Assembly: GCF_900129405.1 (NCBI RefSeq)
Contig: NZ_FQVQ01000006.1
Span: forward strand, 62,001 to 126,000
DNA: 64,000 nt
Source: Flavobacterium fontis
Lineage (GTDB): Bacteria > Bacteroidota > Bacteroidia > Flavobacteriales > Flavobacteriaceae
Direction of reading: 5' to 3'
Shown here one piece after another: positions 25,003 to 33,044 of this stretch (position 1 is the stretch's first letter; every line of letters starts with the position of its first letter). Position numbers and translations under genes: made by a program. The notes under the pieces were generated by a model. The model did not search any database and had not been told where the DNA came from. It saw nothing but the letters and a program-made list of their open reading frames with translations.

Positions 25003-25578
25003 CTATTTATCGGTCAAAAATGCAATTAGCTGCGCCACTGCTTTTCCGCGGTGACTGAGTCGGGCTTTTTCGTCTTGATTCATTTCGGCAAAGCTGATCG
25101 TAAAGCCCTCGGGGACAAAAATCGGGTCGTAGCCAAATCCCTGCGTTCCTTTTTTTTCATGGCTAATTTCGCCTTGTACTACACCCGTAAATTGATGTGA
25201 TTTTCCATTGATATTCAAAGCGATAACCGTTTTAAATTGGGCTTTTCGATTGCTTTTGTCTTCCAATGCCGTCAAGAGCTTTTGCATATTGTCTTGCGCA
25301 TTTTTCTGTTCGCCCGCATACCGTGCCGAATACACGCCTGGCGCTCCGTTTAATGCCTCGACTTCCAGTCCTGTATCATCAGCAAAACAGGGAAGTCCAT
25401 AATTTTCTGTAACAAAATCCGCTTTCAATTGGGCATTCCCCTCGAGGGTTAAGGCGGTTTCGGGAATATCTTCAAAGCACCCAATGTCTTGTAAACCCAC
25501 CAATTCAATGGTTGGAGGTAACATGGCTTGAATTTCAGCAATTTTATGAGCATTATTGGAGGCAAAAACGAGTTTCAT
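25003..25578 (-). CDS. rdgB: RdgB/HAM1 non-canonical purine NTP pyrophosphatase
   Basis: 191 residues from ATG 25578; the family N-terminus [12 protein letters not shown] excludes the longer upstream reading. Hydrolyses dITP, XTP and related deaminated purines to monophosphates, cleaning the nucleotide pool. SNNxxK at 7-11, FADDTGLEV with catalytic Asp, [18 protein letters not shown] and the C-terminal SHRGKA are all present. A -7 element lies 11 bases upstream. Confidence 0.96.
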   Translation of the reverse strand: MKLVFASNNAHKIAEIQAMLPPTIELVGLQDIGCFEDIPETALTLEGNAQLKADFVTENYGLPCFADDTGLEVEALNGAPGVYSARYAGEQKNAQDNMQKLLTALEDKSNRKAQFKTVIALNINGKSHQFTGVVQGEISHEKKGTQGFGYDPIFVPEGFTISFAEMNQDEKARLSHRGKAVAQLIAFLTDK

Positions 25579-25589
25579 TTTTTTTCTTT

Positions 25590-25597
25590 CAAAACTA
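25590..25597 (-). promoter_or_regulatory. Predicted -7 element for rdgB
   Basis: The minus strand reads TAGTTTTG, fitting TAnnTTTG, 11 bases before the rdgB start. Confidence 0.5.
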
Positions 25598-25757
25598 GGC
25601 AAAAGCAACCAAAAACTACCAACTTTTATTTAGCTTCCAATTTTTTTACATCTCAAAAAACAGTGTAAAATAGCTTTTTTTTAAAAAAAATAATTGAGTC
25701 GTAAAACCGAATGACCTACAATATCGTATATTTAGACACACTCTAATCAAATACATC

Positions 25758-28124
25758 ATGCGTTGTTCCCCAAATCTCCGTATGGTACTTGGATTTATGT
25801 CTCTTTTTTGGAGCGGAATGGTATGGTCACAATTTCGTGTTACTTCGCCTTCACTTCAAGAAGAATCCTTGCACCGACATGCCGTAATTTACAAAGATGC
25901 TACTGCAAAATTAACCCTAGAAGCAGTACAGCAATTGCCTTTGAGTGCGTTTACGCCATTTGTGGTTGAAAATACCGATTTGGGGTTTACCACCGCTACG
26001 TACTGGTTGCGATTTTCGATAAAGAATGAATTGAATCATCCTGTTTCCTATTATTTAGAAACCGCTCGCCCCATCATTGATAAAGCTACGCTCTATGGCT
26101 TTGAAGGAAAAAAAAGAGTGGTTTTTCAGGAAAGTGGCGATCGAATTCCTATTTCTCAAAAATCAGTAAAGCAGCGAAAAACCTTGTTTACGATTACCCT
26201 TCCAGCGCATCAAGAATACCAGTATTGGATACGGTTGCAAAGTGACGGGGAGGTAATTAATGCGCCTTTGTTGTTGCGCAGTTCCGATCAGTTGTTGGAC
26301 ACCATCGCGTTTGAACAGGTGGTCTTTGGGTTCTTTTACGGGATGCTGCTTTTGTCGGCAATCATCTATTTGTTTTTCTTCTTTGCCATGAAACAACGGG
26401 TATTTTTGAATTACAGCTTGTATGTCTTTTTTATTGGCATGTTGCAATTTTCAGTCGATGGTTTTTTTCACTATATCCTGGCACCAAATGGCGGTTGGTT
26501 TTCCGATAAGGCGGTGATTTTCTTTGCCATAATTGCGGGATATTTTTTAGGACGGTATGCCCAGTACTATCTTGAAGTTTGGAATGTGAGTACCCTCATC
26601 AATCGTCTTTTTTATGGGTTATATGTATTCTTAGCGGGATTGATGGTGATTACCCTGTGGGTACCCGATTATTTTTATCTCACCTATCCCTTGATGAACT
26701 TGGCAGGTTTGTTTGAATTGCTACTTATTATATTCACGCTTTGGGTCATTTATTTTCGAACGCGAGTGATCTACCAATTTTTCTCCTTGGGTATTTTGTC
26801 TTTGGTCACGGGATTTGTAGTGTTTATTTTGAAAAACTTAAGTGTTTTACCCGTTAGTTTTGCCACCGAAAACAGTTCGAAATTGGGAACCGGGTTGGAG
26901 GTCATCTTTTTGTCGCTTTCGATGGCGAATTTGATAAAAAAGTTGCGGGACGATCGCGAGCAGTTGCAAATTGAAGCCTTGCGTAAGTCGGAAGAGATGA
27001 ACGAAATGAAAACCTATTTTTTATCCAATATTAGTCACGAGCTGCGCACACCACTGAATGCCATTTTGAACTATTCGGATGCTATTTTGCAAGAAAGTGA
27101 AGCACCAACCATTCGTGAAAAATGTGAGGTCATTCGCAGTAATTCCCGCAGTTTGTTGGGTTCGGTCAACGATATTTTGGATTTTTCTAAAATCGAAAAA
27201 GAGGCCATGACCTTAGATCCGCAGCCTTTTGATTTAAAACAATTGCTCAACGATTTGCATCAAGATTTTAAAAACCGCGCTACTGAGAAGCAATTGGACT
27301 TTCAGTGGGTTGTGGAAGGAAATGTGCCACACCAAGTCGTTGGGGATCGCGATCGAATTCGACAAGTTTTCTATAATTTGCTGCAAAATGCCCTCAAATT
27401 CACCGCCGAGGGTATGATTAAGTTTCGGGTAGAACTCACTACTGAGGGTACCCTTTTGCAAGTGAAGGGGATTATTTCTGACACAGGGGAGGGAATTCCG
27501 AAGTCCAAAATGGATCAAATCTATGAGTCATTTACCCAGCAGCGTATCGATAACAAACGGAAATATGGCGGTTTAGGATTGGGATTATACATTGTAAAAG
27601 CGTTAATCACGCAAATGAACGGTACCTTACACCTGGATAGTTTGGTCAATCAAGGGACAGTTTGTACGTTGACCTTTCCGCTTGAAATTGTTGAAGCCGA
27701 GGCGCCTATTCGCGTGGCAACCCCCGAGGAACGCGATTGGTCGGACACACGTCTTTTGGTCGTAGAGGATAATATGATGAACCAAATGGTGTTGAAAATG
27801 ATTTTTAAAAAATGGCCTCATCTAACGGTCGATTATGCCATGCACGGCGAAGAAGCACTGACCTATCTTTCGCGTCAAGAATACAATTTGATTTTAATGG
27901 ATTTACAAATGCCTATTATGGATGGTTATGAAACGACGCAGGCCATTCGAAAGGGACAATCGGGAATCAACTCCGCGGCAATTCCGATCATTGCTGTCAC
28001 GGCCGATGTGATGGAAGCGACCAAAGTTCGGGTGCGGGAATTGGGGATGAACCATTATATGACCAAACCCGTCGACAAAGCGCAATTGTTGGAGGCAATA
28101 GTGGCGTACCGGCAAGAATTATAA
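25758..28124 (+). CDS. Hybrid sensor histidine kinase with 7TM-DISM input
   Basis: 788 residues. A signal peptide (to about 25) leads to an extracellular 7TMR-DISMED2 sandwich (about 30-170), then a seven-helix 7TMR-DISM membrane domain (about 185-390). The kinase follows: the HisKA box SNISHELRTPLNAI with His427, HATPase N and G boxes (FYNLLQNALKF, DTGEGIP, GLGLGLYIVK), then a receiver domain with VVEDN acidic pair, phospho-acceptor Asp715 in LILMDLQMP, and the TKP lysine near the end. Senses an extracytoplasmic ligand and phosphorelays; no output gene is adjacent, so the partner is unknown. Confidence 0.95.
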   Translation: MRCSPNLRMVLGFMSLFWSGMVWSQFRVTSPSLQEESLHRHAVIYKDATAKLTLEAVQQLPLSAFTPFVVENTDLGFTTATYWLRFSIKNELNHPVSYYLETARPIIDKATLYGFEGKKRVVFQESGDRIPISQKSVKQRKTLFTITLPAHQEYQYWIRLQSDGEVINAPLLLRSSDQLLDTIAFEQVVFGFFYGMLLLSAIIYLFFFFAMKQRVFLNYSLYVFFIGMLQFSVDGFFHYILAPNGGWFSDKAVIFFAIIAGYFLGRYAQYYLEVWNVSTLINRLFYGLYVFLAGLMVITLWVPDYFYLTYPLMNLAGLFELLLIIFTLWVIYFRTRVIYQFFSLGILSLVTGFVVFILKNLSVLPVSFATENSSKLGTGLEVIFLSLSMANLIKKLRDDREQLQIEALRKSEEMNEMKTYFLSNISHELRTPLNAILNYSDAILQESEAPTIREKCEVIRSNSRSLLGSVNDILDFSKIEKEAMTLDPQPFDLKQLLNDLHQDFKNRATEKQLDFQWVVEGNVPHQVVGDRDRIRQVFYNLLQNALKFTAEGMIKFRVELTTEGTLLQVKGIISDTGEGIPKSKMDQIYESFTQQRIDNKRKYGGLGLGLYIVKALITQMNGTLHLDSLVNQGTVCTLTFPLEIVEAEAPIRVATPEERDWSDTRLLVVEDNMMNQMVLKMIFKKWPHLTVDYAMHGEEALTYLSRQEYNLILMDLQMPIMDGYETTQAIRKGQSGINSAAIPIIAVTADVMEATKVRVRELGMNHYMTKPVDKAQLLEAIVAYRQEL

Positions 28125-28181
28125 ACGACACGTTGTTGATATAATCGTGTTAAAGCGCTATGATTAGAAATCGATTATCGT

Positions 28182-28189
28182 TACTTTTG
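28182..28189 (+). promoter_or_regulatory. Predicted -7 element for the alpha-oxoamine synthase gene
   Basis: TACTTTTG, fitting TAnnTTTG, 26 bases before the ATG at 28215. Confidence 0.55.
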
Positions 28190-28214
28190 CAGCGATTATA
28201 ACCTGTTTTGAATC

Positions 28215-29474
28215 ATGGTAAAAGATTTATTTGAACGAATTCAACAAAATAAAGGGCCGTTAGGGCGATGGGCTTCTCAAGCAGAGGGGTATTATGTTTT
28301 TCCGAAGTTGGAAGGTGAATTAGGACCTCGGATGCAGTTTCAAGGAAAAGAAATTCTAAACTGGAGTATCAATGATTACTTAGGTTTGGCCAATCATCCC
28401 GAAATCCGCAAAGTAGATACTGAAGCCGCACAACAATACGGTGCTGCCTACCCGATGGGGGCACGTATGATGAGTGGTCACACTACATTACACGAACAAT
28501 TGCAAAATGAATTAGCGGCTTTTGTCCAAAAAGAAGCTGCCTATTTATTGAATTTTGGGTACCAAGGAATGGTGTCGATTATCGATGCATTGGTAACCAA
28601 AAATGATGTGATTGTTTACGACGTCGATTCGCACGGTTGTATTATTGATGGGGTACGTTTGCACATGGGGAAACGTTTTACCTACAAGCACAATGATGTA
28701 GAGAGTTTGGAAAAAAACTTGCAACGGGCAACCAAAATGGCGGAAGAAAATGGAGGAGGAATTCTCGTAATTACAGAAGGTGTTTTTGGAATGCGTGGGC
28801 AACAAGGAAAAATCAAAGAAATTGTCGACTTGAAGTCCAAATACAATTTCCGATTGTTAGTCGACGATGCTCATGGATTTGGAACTTTAGGAAGAACAGG
28901 AGCTGGAGCTGGAGAGGAGCAAGGATGCCAAGACGGAATTGATGTCTATTTCTCTACGTTTGCCAAGTCGATGGCTAGTATTGGTGCCTTTGTAGCTGCC
29001 GACCAAGATGTGATTGATTATTTAAAATACAATCTTCGTTCGCAAATGTTTGCCAAGTCATTGCCAATGATCATGACCGTTGGTGCACTGAAACGCTTGG
29101 AAATGTTGCGCACTATGCCCGAGTTGAAAGACAAACTTTGGGAGAATGTAAATTATTTGCAAAGTGGTTTAACAAGTCGCGGTTTCAATATTGGCGATAC
29201 CAACACTTGTGTAACTCCAGTATATTTGGAGGGTTCTATTCCAGAGGCGATGGTTATGGTAAATGATTTGCGTGAAAACTACAATATTTTCCTTTCTATC
29301 GTGGTGTATCCAGTTATACCCAAAGGAATTATTTTACTCCGCATGATCCCTACCGCTTCGCATACCAAACAAGATATTGACGAAACATTAGCAGCTTTTG
29401 AAGCGATCCGTGAAAAGTTAGAAAACGGAACCTACAAACAAATCGCTGAAGCTACTACGGTAGATGTATCGTAA
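28215..29474 (+). CDS. PLP-dependent alpha-oxoamine synthase, serine palmitoyltransferase-like
   Basis: 419 residues. Fold-type I PLP enzyme of the alpha-oxoamine synthase group (serine palmitoyltransferase, KBL, BioF). NDYLGLANHPE near the N-terminus, the cofactor-stacking His in DVDSHGCIIDG, DDAHGFGTLGRTGAG, and the PLP-binding Lys251 in STFAKSMASIGAF are present. Bacteroidetes members of this shape make the sphingoid or sulfonolipid long-chain base by condensing an acyl thioester with serine or cysteate; which amino acid is used cannot be read from sequence. BioF is less likely because no biotin genes are nearby and the N-terminus is longer than in BioF. Confidence 0.88.
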   Translation: MVKDLFERIQQNKGPLGRWASQAEGYYVFPKLEGELGPRMQFQGKEILNWSINDYLGLANHPEIRKVDTEAAQQYGAAYPMGARMMSGHTTLHEQLQNELAAFVQKEAAYLLNFGYQGMVSIIDALVTKNDVIVYDVDSHGCIIDGVRLHMGKRFTYKHNDVESLEKNLQRATKMAEENGGGILVITEGVFGMRGQQGKIKEIVDLKSKYNFRLLVDDAHGFGTLGRTGAGAGEEQGCQDGIDVYFSTFAKSMASIGAFVAADQDVIDYLKYNLRSQMFAKSLPMIMTVGALKRLEMLRTMPELKDKLWENVNYLQSGLTSRGFNIGDTNTCVTPVYLEGSIPEAMVMVNDLRENYNIFLSIVVYPVIPKGIILLRMIPTASHTKQDIDETLAAFEAIREKLENGTYKQIAEATTVDVS

Positions 29475-29507
29475 CCCACAACACTAAATTTTTTTCGAAT
29501 TCATAGC

Positions 29508-29536
29508 GAATCCATCCTTCGGGGTGGATTTTTTTA
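29508..29536 (+). terminator. Terminator after the alpha-oxoamine synthase gene
   Basis: TCCATCC (29511-29517), TTCG loop, GGGTGGA with one G-T wobble pair, followed by eight T. Confidence 0.9.
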
Positions 29537-29669
29537 TTCCATATATGTAAGTCATTTCTTGTTATAAATAATTATAAGAAAAGACTTACAAATAATCTAT
29601 TTTTATGCATTTTATCGAAAATTGTAGTATTTTACCGATAAAAAATTTCTCAGTTTTGTAAGATAATTC

Positions 29670-29677
29670 TACATTTG
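29670..29677 (+). promoter_or_regulatory. Possible -7 element for the collar-like protein gene
   Basis: TACATTTG, an exact TAnnTTTG match but 121 bases before the ATG. Confidence 0.4.
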
Positions 29678-29798
29678 AGTACGTTTTGCCCTAATAACAA
29701 TTCAATCTACTCGTGTAGAACGAATGGTTTCAAGCAGTACAAAAATAATGTTTAACCAACTCAAAAGCCCTAACTCTGAGTTTCAAAATTGAACGACC

Positions 29799-30557
29799 AT
29801 GAAACAAACGTTACTACTAATCAGTTTTTTTGCAGCAAGTGTATCTTTTGCGCAAGTAGGTGTCGGAACAACAGATCCGCAAGCCGATTTAGATGTTCGA
29901 ACTACCAATCCAAGCGCGCCTGATGCCGCTGCGGGGATTGCTATTCCTCAAGTGGATGCGCTCCCAACCACAGGAAATCGTGCGGGACAATTGGTGTATT
30001 TTACTACTGTCAACCGCTATTACTATTATGATGGGGTTAAATGGTTAGCCATCTACCAACAAGTGCATGATTTTGGGGACATGAAATACAGTCTCAAAAC
30101 AGTGGATCATCAAGGATGGGTATTGCTCAACGGACGTGCTGTGAGTACATTAACTCCTTCTCAACAAGCAGCGGCTACGCTCCTTGGATTCGGTGAAAGC
30201 ATTCCTAATTTGTCGGATAAAACATTAGTAGGTTCGAGTGTCAGCAAACCTTTGGGGGGCTACGGTGGAAACTCAACGGTAACCATTTCCCAAAATCAAT
30301 TACCCGATGTAACCTTAACGACTTCTACCAATGGCGCGCATACGCACGGAGCAGGTACGGTGGGGAATTACAACTTAAATCTCACTGGGGGTATTACCTT
30401 TCAACTGTTGAATGGTTCAACAAATACGGCGCAAACCACGTCAAGCGGATCGCACTCCCATACCACTTCTTCCATCAATGGCGGAGTGTCACAAGAATCA
30501 TTAAACATTCAAAATCCCTATATGGCAGCGAATGGATTTGTTTATCTCGGAGAGTAA
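29799..30557 (+). CDS. Secreted phage tail-collar-like protein
   Basis: 252 residues. A signal peptide (MKQTLLLISFFAASVSFAQ) is followed by GVGTTDPQADLDV, a motif common at the start of Flavobacteriaceae surface proteins. The rest resembles tail-collar/microcystin-dependent-protein domains: GWVLLNGRAVSTL near residue 105, IPNLSDKTLVGSS, HTHGAG and GSHSHTTSS histidine pairs, and a final NPYMAANGFVYLGE, the usual end of the collar domain. No phage genes surround it, so this is a domesticated or shared fold on an exported protein. It lacks a T9SS sorting domain. Its stop abuts the convergent gene at 30558 with no gap. Confidence 0.78.
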   Translation: MKQTLLLISFFAASVSFAQVGVGTTDPQADLDVRTTNPSAPDAAAGIAIPQVDALPTTGNRAGQLVYFTTVNRYYYYDGVKWLAIYQQVHDFGDMKYSLKTVDHQGWVLLNGRAVSTLTPSQQAAATLLGFGESIPNLSDKTLVGSSVSKPLGGYGGNSTVTISQNQLPDVTLTTSTNGAHTHGAGTVGNYNLNLTGGITFQLLNGSTNTAQTTSSGSHSHTTSSINGGVSQESLNIQNPYMAANGFVYLGE

Positions 30558-31676
30558 TTATAAATCTTTTTTATAGGTCCTTCTACGTCGGAAAACGGTT
30601 GGGTTGAAGTTCTTCCAGATGTTATGAATGGCCGTATTATCCTCCAATTCTGGGGTACGAACACAAGTTTGTACCCCATTTTTTTGGAACGAATCATAAT
30701 ACGCTTCAAAAATTAAAGCAGTTACTCCTTTGTTTTGATATTCGGGATCAACTCCAATGAGATAAAATAAAACTTCATCATGTTTTTTTTGCGCCTTCAA
30801 CAAGTGATAAAACCCAAAAGGAAATAATTTCCCATTTGCTTTTTTCATCGCTGCCGATAGATTGGGCATCACAATTCCAAAAGCAATCAATTTTCCAGCA
30901 CTATCGAAAACAAATTTGATGTACTCGGGTTTGATAAGACCAATATATTTTTTTTTAAAATATTCTTTTTGCTTCGCATTGATGGCTACAAATGAAGATA
31001 AAGAGGCATACGATTTGTTAAACAAATCAAACATTTCATCAACATAAGGCATGATCTCTGCCGTTTTTTTGAAATTTTTACACACCAACTGGTAGCGTTT
31101 TTGTATCAAGGTACTCGCTTTTCGGTACGGTTCGATTTCGACATTTTTAAATGAAAATACATTTTCCAAGTATTCTTTTTCTTTCACAAATCCCAACTGC
31201 TCCAAATGCGTTTTATAGTACGGATAATTATACCAAGTTATCATAGAAGCCAAACGGTCAAATCCCTCAGTGACTACTCCCACTTTATCCAAATTGGAGA
31301 ATCCTATCGGTCCCTCAACATAAGTGAGGTCGTGTTTTTTTCCCAAAGCATATACTTTTTCTAAAAGTGCTTCCGTTACCGAAAGATCATCAATCACATC
31401 CCACCATCCGAAGCGTACCTTGCGTTTCTTTTGGTTGTTCACTTCTTCCCAATTGATAATCGCAGCAATGCGACCTACGGTTTTCCCCTCGCGTTGGGCC
31501 AAATAAAACAAGGCCTCTGCTTGGTCAAAGGCGGGATTTTTTGTAGCATCCAAGGTGGCCAATTCGTCCTCAATCAAGGGTGGTACCCAATTGGGATCGT
31601 TTTTGTACAAGCGAAACGGAAAAGTGACAAATTCGCGAAATAAGACTTTTGAATTGACTTCTATAAGGGTAATCAT
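30558..31676 (-). CDS. GNAT-fold acetyltransferase-like protein
   Basis: 372 residues. N-terminal LFREFVTFPFRLYKNDPNWVPPL is the hallmark of a Bacteroidetes family of about this length. The C-terminal half has GNAT features: LIAFGIVMPNLS, then FYLIGVDPEYQNKGVTALIFEAYYD, matching the acetyl-CoA-binding motif A (Q/R-x-x-G-x-A). The YVEGPIGFSNLDKVGVVTEGF stretch is also conserved in the family. Substrate unknown. It ends exactly where the collar-like gene ends, so the two transcripts converge without spacer. Confidence 0.82.
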   Translation of the reverse strand: MITLIEVNSKVLFREFVTFPFRLYKNDPNWVPPLIEDELATLDATKNPAFDQAEALFYLAQREGKTVGRIAAIINWEEVNNQKKRKVRFGWWDVIDDLSVTEALLEKVYALGKKHDLTYVEGPIGFSNLDKVGVVTEGFDRLASMITWYNYPYYKTHLEQLGFVKEKEYLENVFSFKNVEIEPYRKASTLIQKRYQLVCKNFKKTAEIMPYVDEMFDLFNKSYASLSSFVAINAKQKEYFKKKYIGLIKPEYIKFVFDSAGKLIAFGIVMPNLSAAMKKANGKLFPFGFYHLLKAQKKHDEVLFYLIGVDPEYQNKGVTALIFEAYYDSFQKNGVQTCVRTPELEDNTAIHNIWKNFNPTVFRRRRTYKKDL

Positions 31677-31680
31677 CGTA

Positions 31681-32664
31681 TTAGGGTTTTGCAGTGGGAA
31701 CTTCGTCCAAACGTTTTTTTAGCTTTTCTTTCTCTTTTTCTTTCTTTTTCTCGCCTTTGGTTTTTTTCTCTTTCTTTTCTTCTTTTTTGGGAGCGCGAAT
31801 CAAATTGTCCTCATAATACGTATCCGTTCGCCACGAAACGCCCAATCCCGCATAGGTAATCGAAGGGGTATTTTTCATGTTTTGACTGATAAACGCATCG
31901 ACTTGAAAACTCGTTCCCCACAAATAAGCGGCTCCTGCGGTCATAAACACATCGCTATAATAGCCTCCGCTAAGCATTTTTCCTTCAATAAATCCCGACC
32001 AACGATCAAATCCTTTAGTTATGGTTCCAATGAATCCCACAGTTTGGTTGTTGGAGGCAATTTTGTCTACAAAGGTATTCGTGACAAAAGCCCAAGCACC
32101 CGAAAATACATTTTGAGAAATCAACATCACTTTGGGACTAAAAGTACCATACGATTCGCCGGGATACATAAAAGGATAATTTCCTAGTTTAATATTGGTT
32201 CCTGCATACACCGAAACCGCCGGAATCATCATGCGCCAATTGAATTTATGGTTGGCCTTCCAGCTGTATAGGTTGGGTTTGGCATCATAGTTTTTAAACG
32301 GATCATAAATCAAATATTTAAATCCCAAAAGAACCCGTCGGAAGCCGTCTCGATGAAAATTGCCCGTCGGTGAAAAGTAGCTGTCGTTTTGGTAGGTCAT
32401 TTCTAAAATCCCTTCCAATTCCTCTTTAAAAAAACCATAGCGTGTGGTCAAACTCACCAAATATCCTTCAGTATTGAAGGCATTACGGTCAAATTGTTCC
32501 TGACTGTAGCTAAATCCCGACTCAAATTGAAGGACACGTTTTCCAACCGCATAGGCATTCATCGATTCGCCAGGACGATTGGTGTTGATTTCATCGGTAT
32601 ACTGCGCATGGGTGAGTAATGAGCTAAGAGTGAGAACCAACAGGTATAAAGGGGTGAATTTCAT
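31681..32664 (-). CDS. Outer-membrane transporter-like beta-barrel protein
   Basis: 327 residues from ATG 32664, which gives signal peptide MKFTPLYLLVLTLSSLLTHAQ. NTNRPGESMNAYAVGKRVLQFESGFSY and repeated aromatic amphipathic strands (GYLVSLTTRYGFFKEELEGILEMTY and later) fit the barrel family annotated as phenol-degradation (MetA-pathway) transporters. The last ~45 residues are an extreme Lys/Glu run (KKEEKKEKKTKGEKKKEKE) ending in LKKRLDEVPTAKP, which would project from the barrel. A -7 element lies 28 bases upstream. Confidence 0.78.
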   Translation of the reverse strand: MKFTPLYLLVLTLSSLLTHAQYTDEINTNRPGESMNAYAVGKRVLQFESGFSYSQEQFDRNAFNTEGYLVSLTTRYGFFKEELEGILEMTYQNDSYFSPTGNFHRDGFRRVLLGFKYLIYDPFKNYDAKPNLYSWKANHKFNWRMMIPAVSVYAGTNIKLGNYPFMYPGESYGTFSPKVMLISQNVFSGAWAFVTNTFVDKIASNNQTVGFIGTITKGFDRWSGFIEGKMLSGGYYSDVFMTAGAAYLWGTSFQVDAFISQNMKNTPSITYAGLGVSWRTDTYYEDNLIRAPKKEEKKEKKTKGEKKKEKEKEKLKKRLDEVPTAKP

Positions 32665-32691
32665 GGTCAATGCGTTGTGGGTTAGGTGACC

Positions 32692-32699
32692 CAAAAGTA
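32692..32699 (-). promoter_or_regulatory. Predicted -7 element for the barrel gene
   Basis: The minus strand reads TACTTTTG, 28 bases before the start codon at 32664. Confidence 0.55.
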
Positions 32700-32753
32700 C
32701 ACTTTTTATTATTTATTTATGACCTACACCATGATTTCCTATATGGTTTTTAG

Positions 32754-32761
32754 TATTTTTG
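32754..32761 (+). promoter_or_regulatory. Predicted -7 element for the DUF4834-YfhO operon
   Basis: TATTTTTG, fitting TAnnTTTG, 16 bases before the ATG at 32777. It overlaps a possible TTG start at 32759, which is therefore unlikely. Confidence 0.6.
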
Positions 32762-32776
32762 ACAAAATTTATACCC

Positions 32777-33031
32777 ATGCAGGAAGCCAGTTTACAAGGA
32801 CTTCTTAAGACCTTGTTTTATATCATTCTGTTTTACTACTTATTTCGTTTTATCGCCCGCTTATTATTGCCGATCTTAGCGCAAAAAGTGGTTGAAAAAG
32901 CCAATCAACAAATGGAAGATAAATTCCGTCAACACCAACAAAATCAGTCTACTACAGCCTCAACTTCAGCGCCTAAGAAGAGCGAAAAACAAGTCGGTGA
33001 ATACATCGATTTTGAAGAAGTAAAGGACTAG
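32777..33031 (+). CDS. DUF4834 family small membrane protein
   Basis: 84 residues from ATG 32777. One membrane helix (about 8-32, LLKTLFYIILFYYLFRFIARLLLPILA) followed by a charged helix (VVEKANQQMEDKFRQHQQN) and an acidic end (GEYIDFEEVKD). This matches the Bacteroidetes DUF4834 family, of unknown function. First gene of an operon with a YfhO-like membrane protein 13 bases downstream, suggesting a small accessory subunit. Confidence 0.82.
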   Translation: MQEASLQGLLKTLFYIILFYYLFRFIARLLLPILAQKVVEKANQQMEDKFRQHQQNQSTTASTSAPKKSEKQVGEYIDFEEVKD

Positions 33032-33044
33032 CAAATTTATTTTT

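Larger units (their letters stand above)
29475..29798. other. Intergenic region: terminator then promoter
   Basis: 324 bases with no gene. It contains the terminator at 29508-29536 and a possible promoter near 29670; the remaining ~120 bases before the next start codon would be a long untranslated leader. I see no further structure. Confidence 0.7.
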
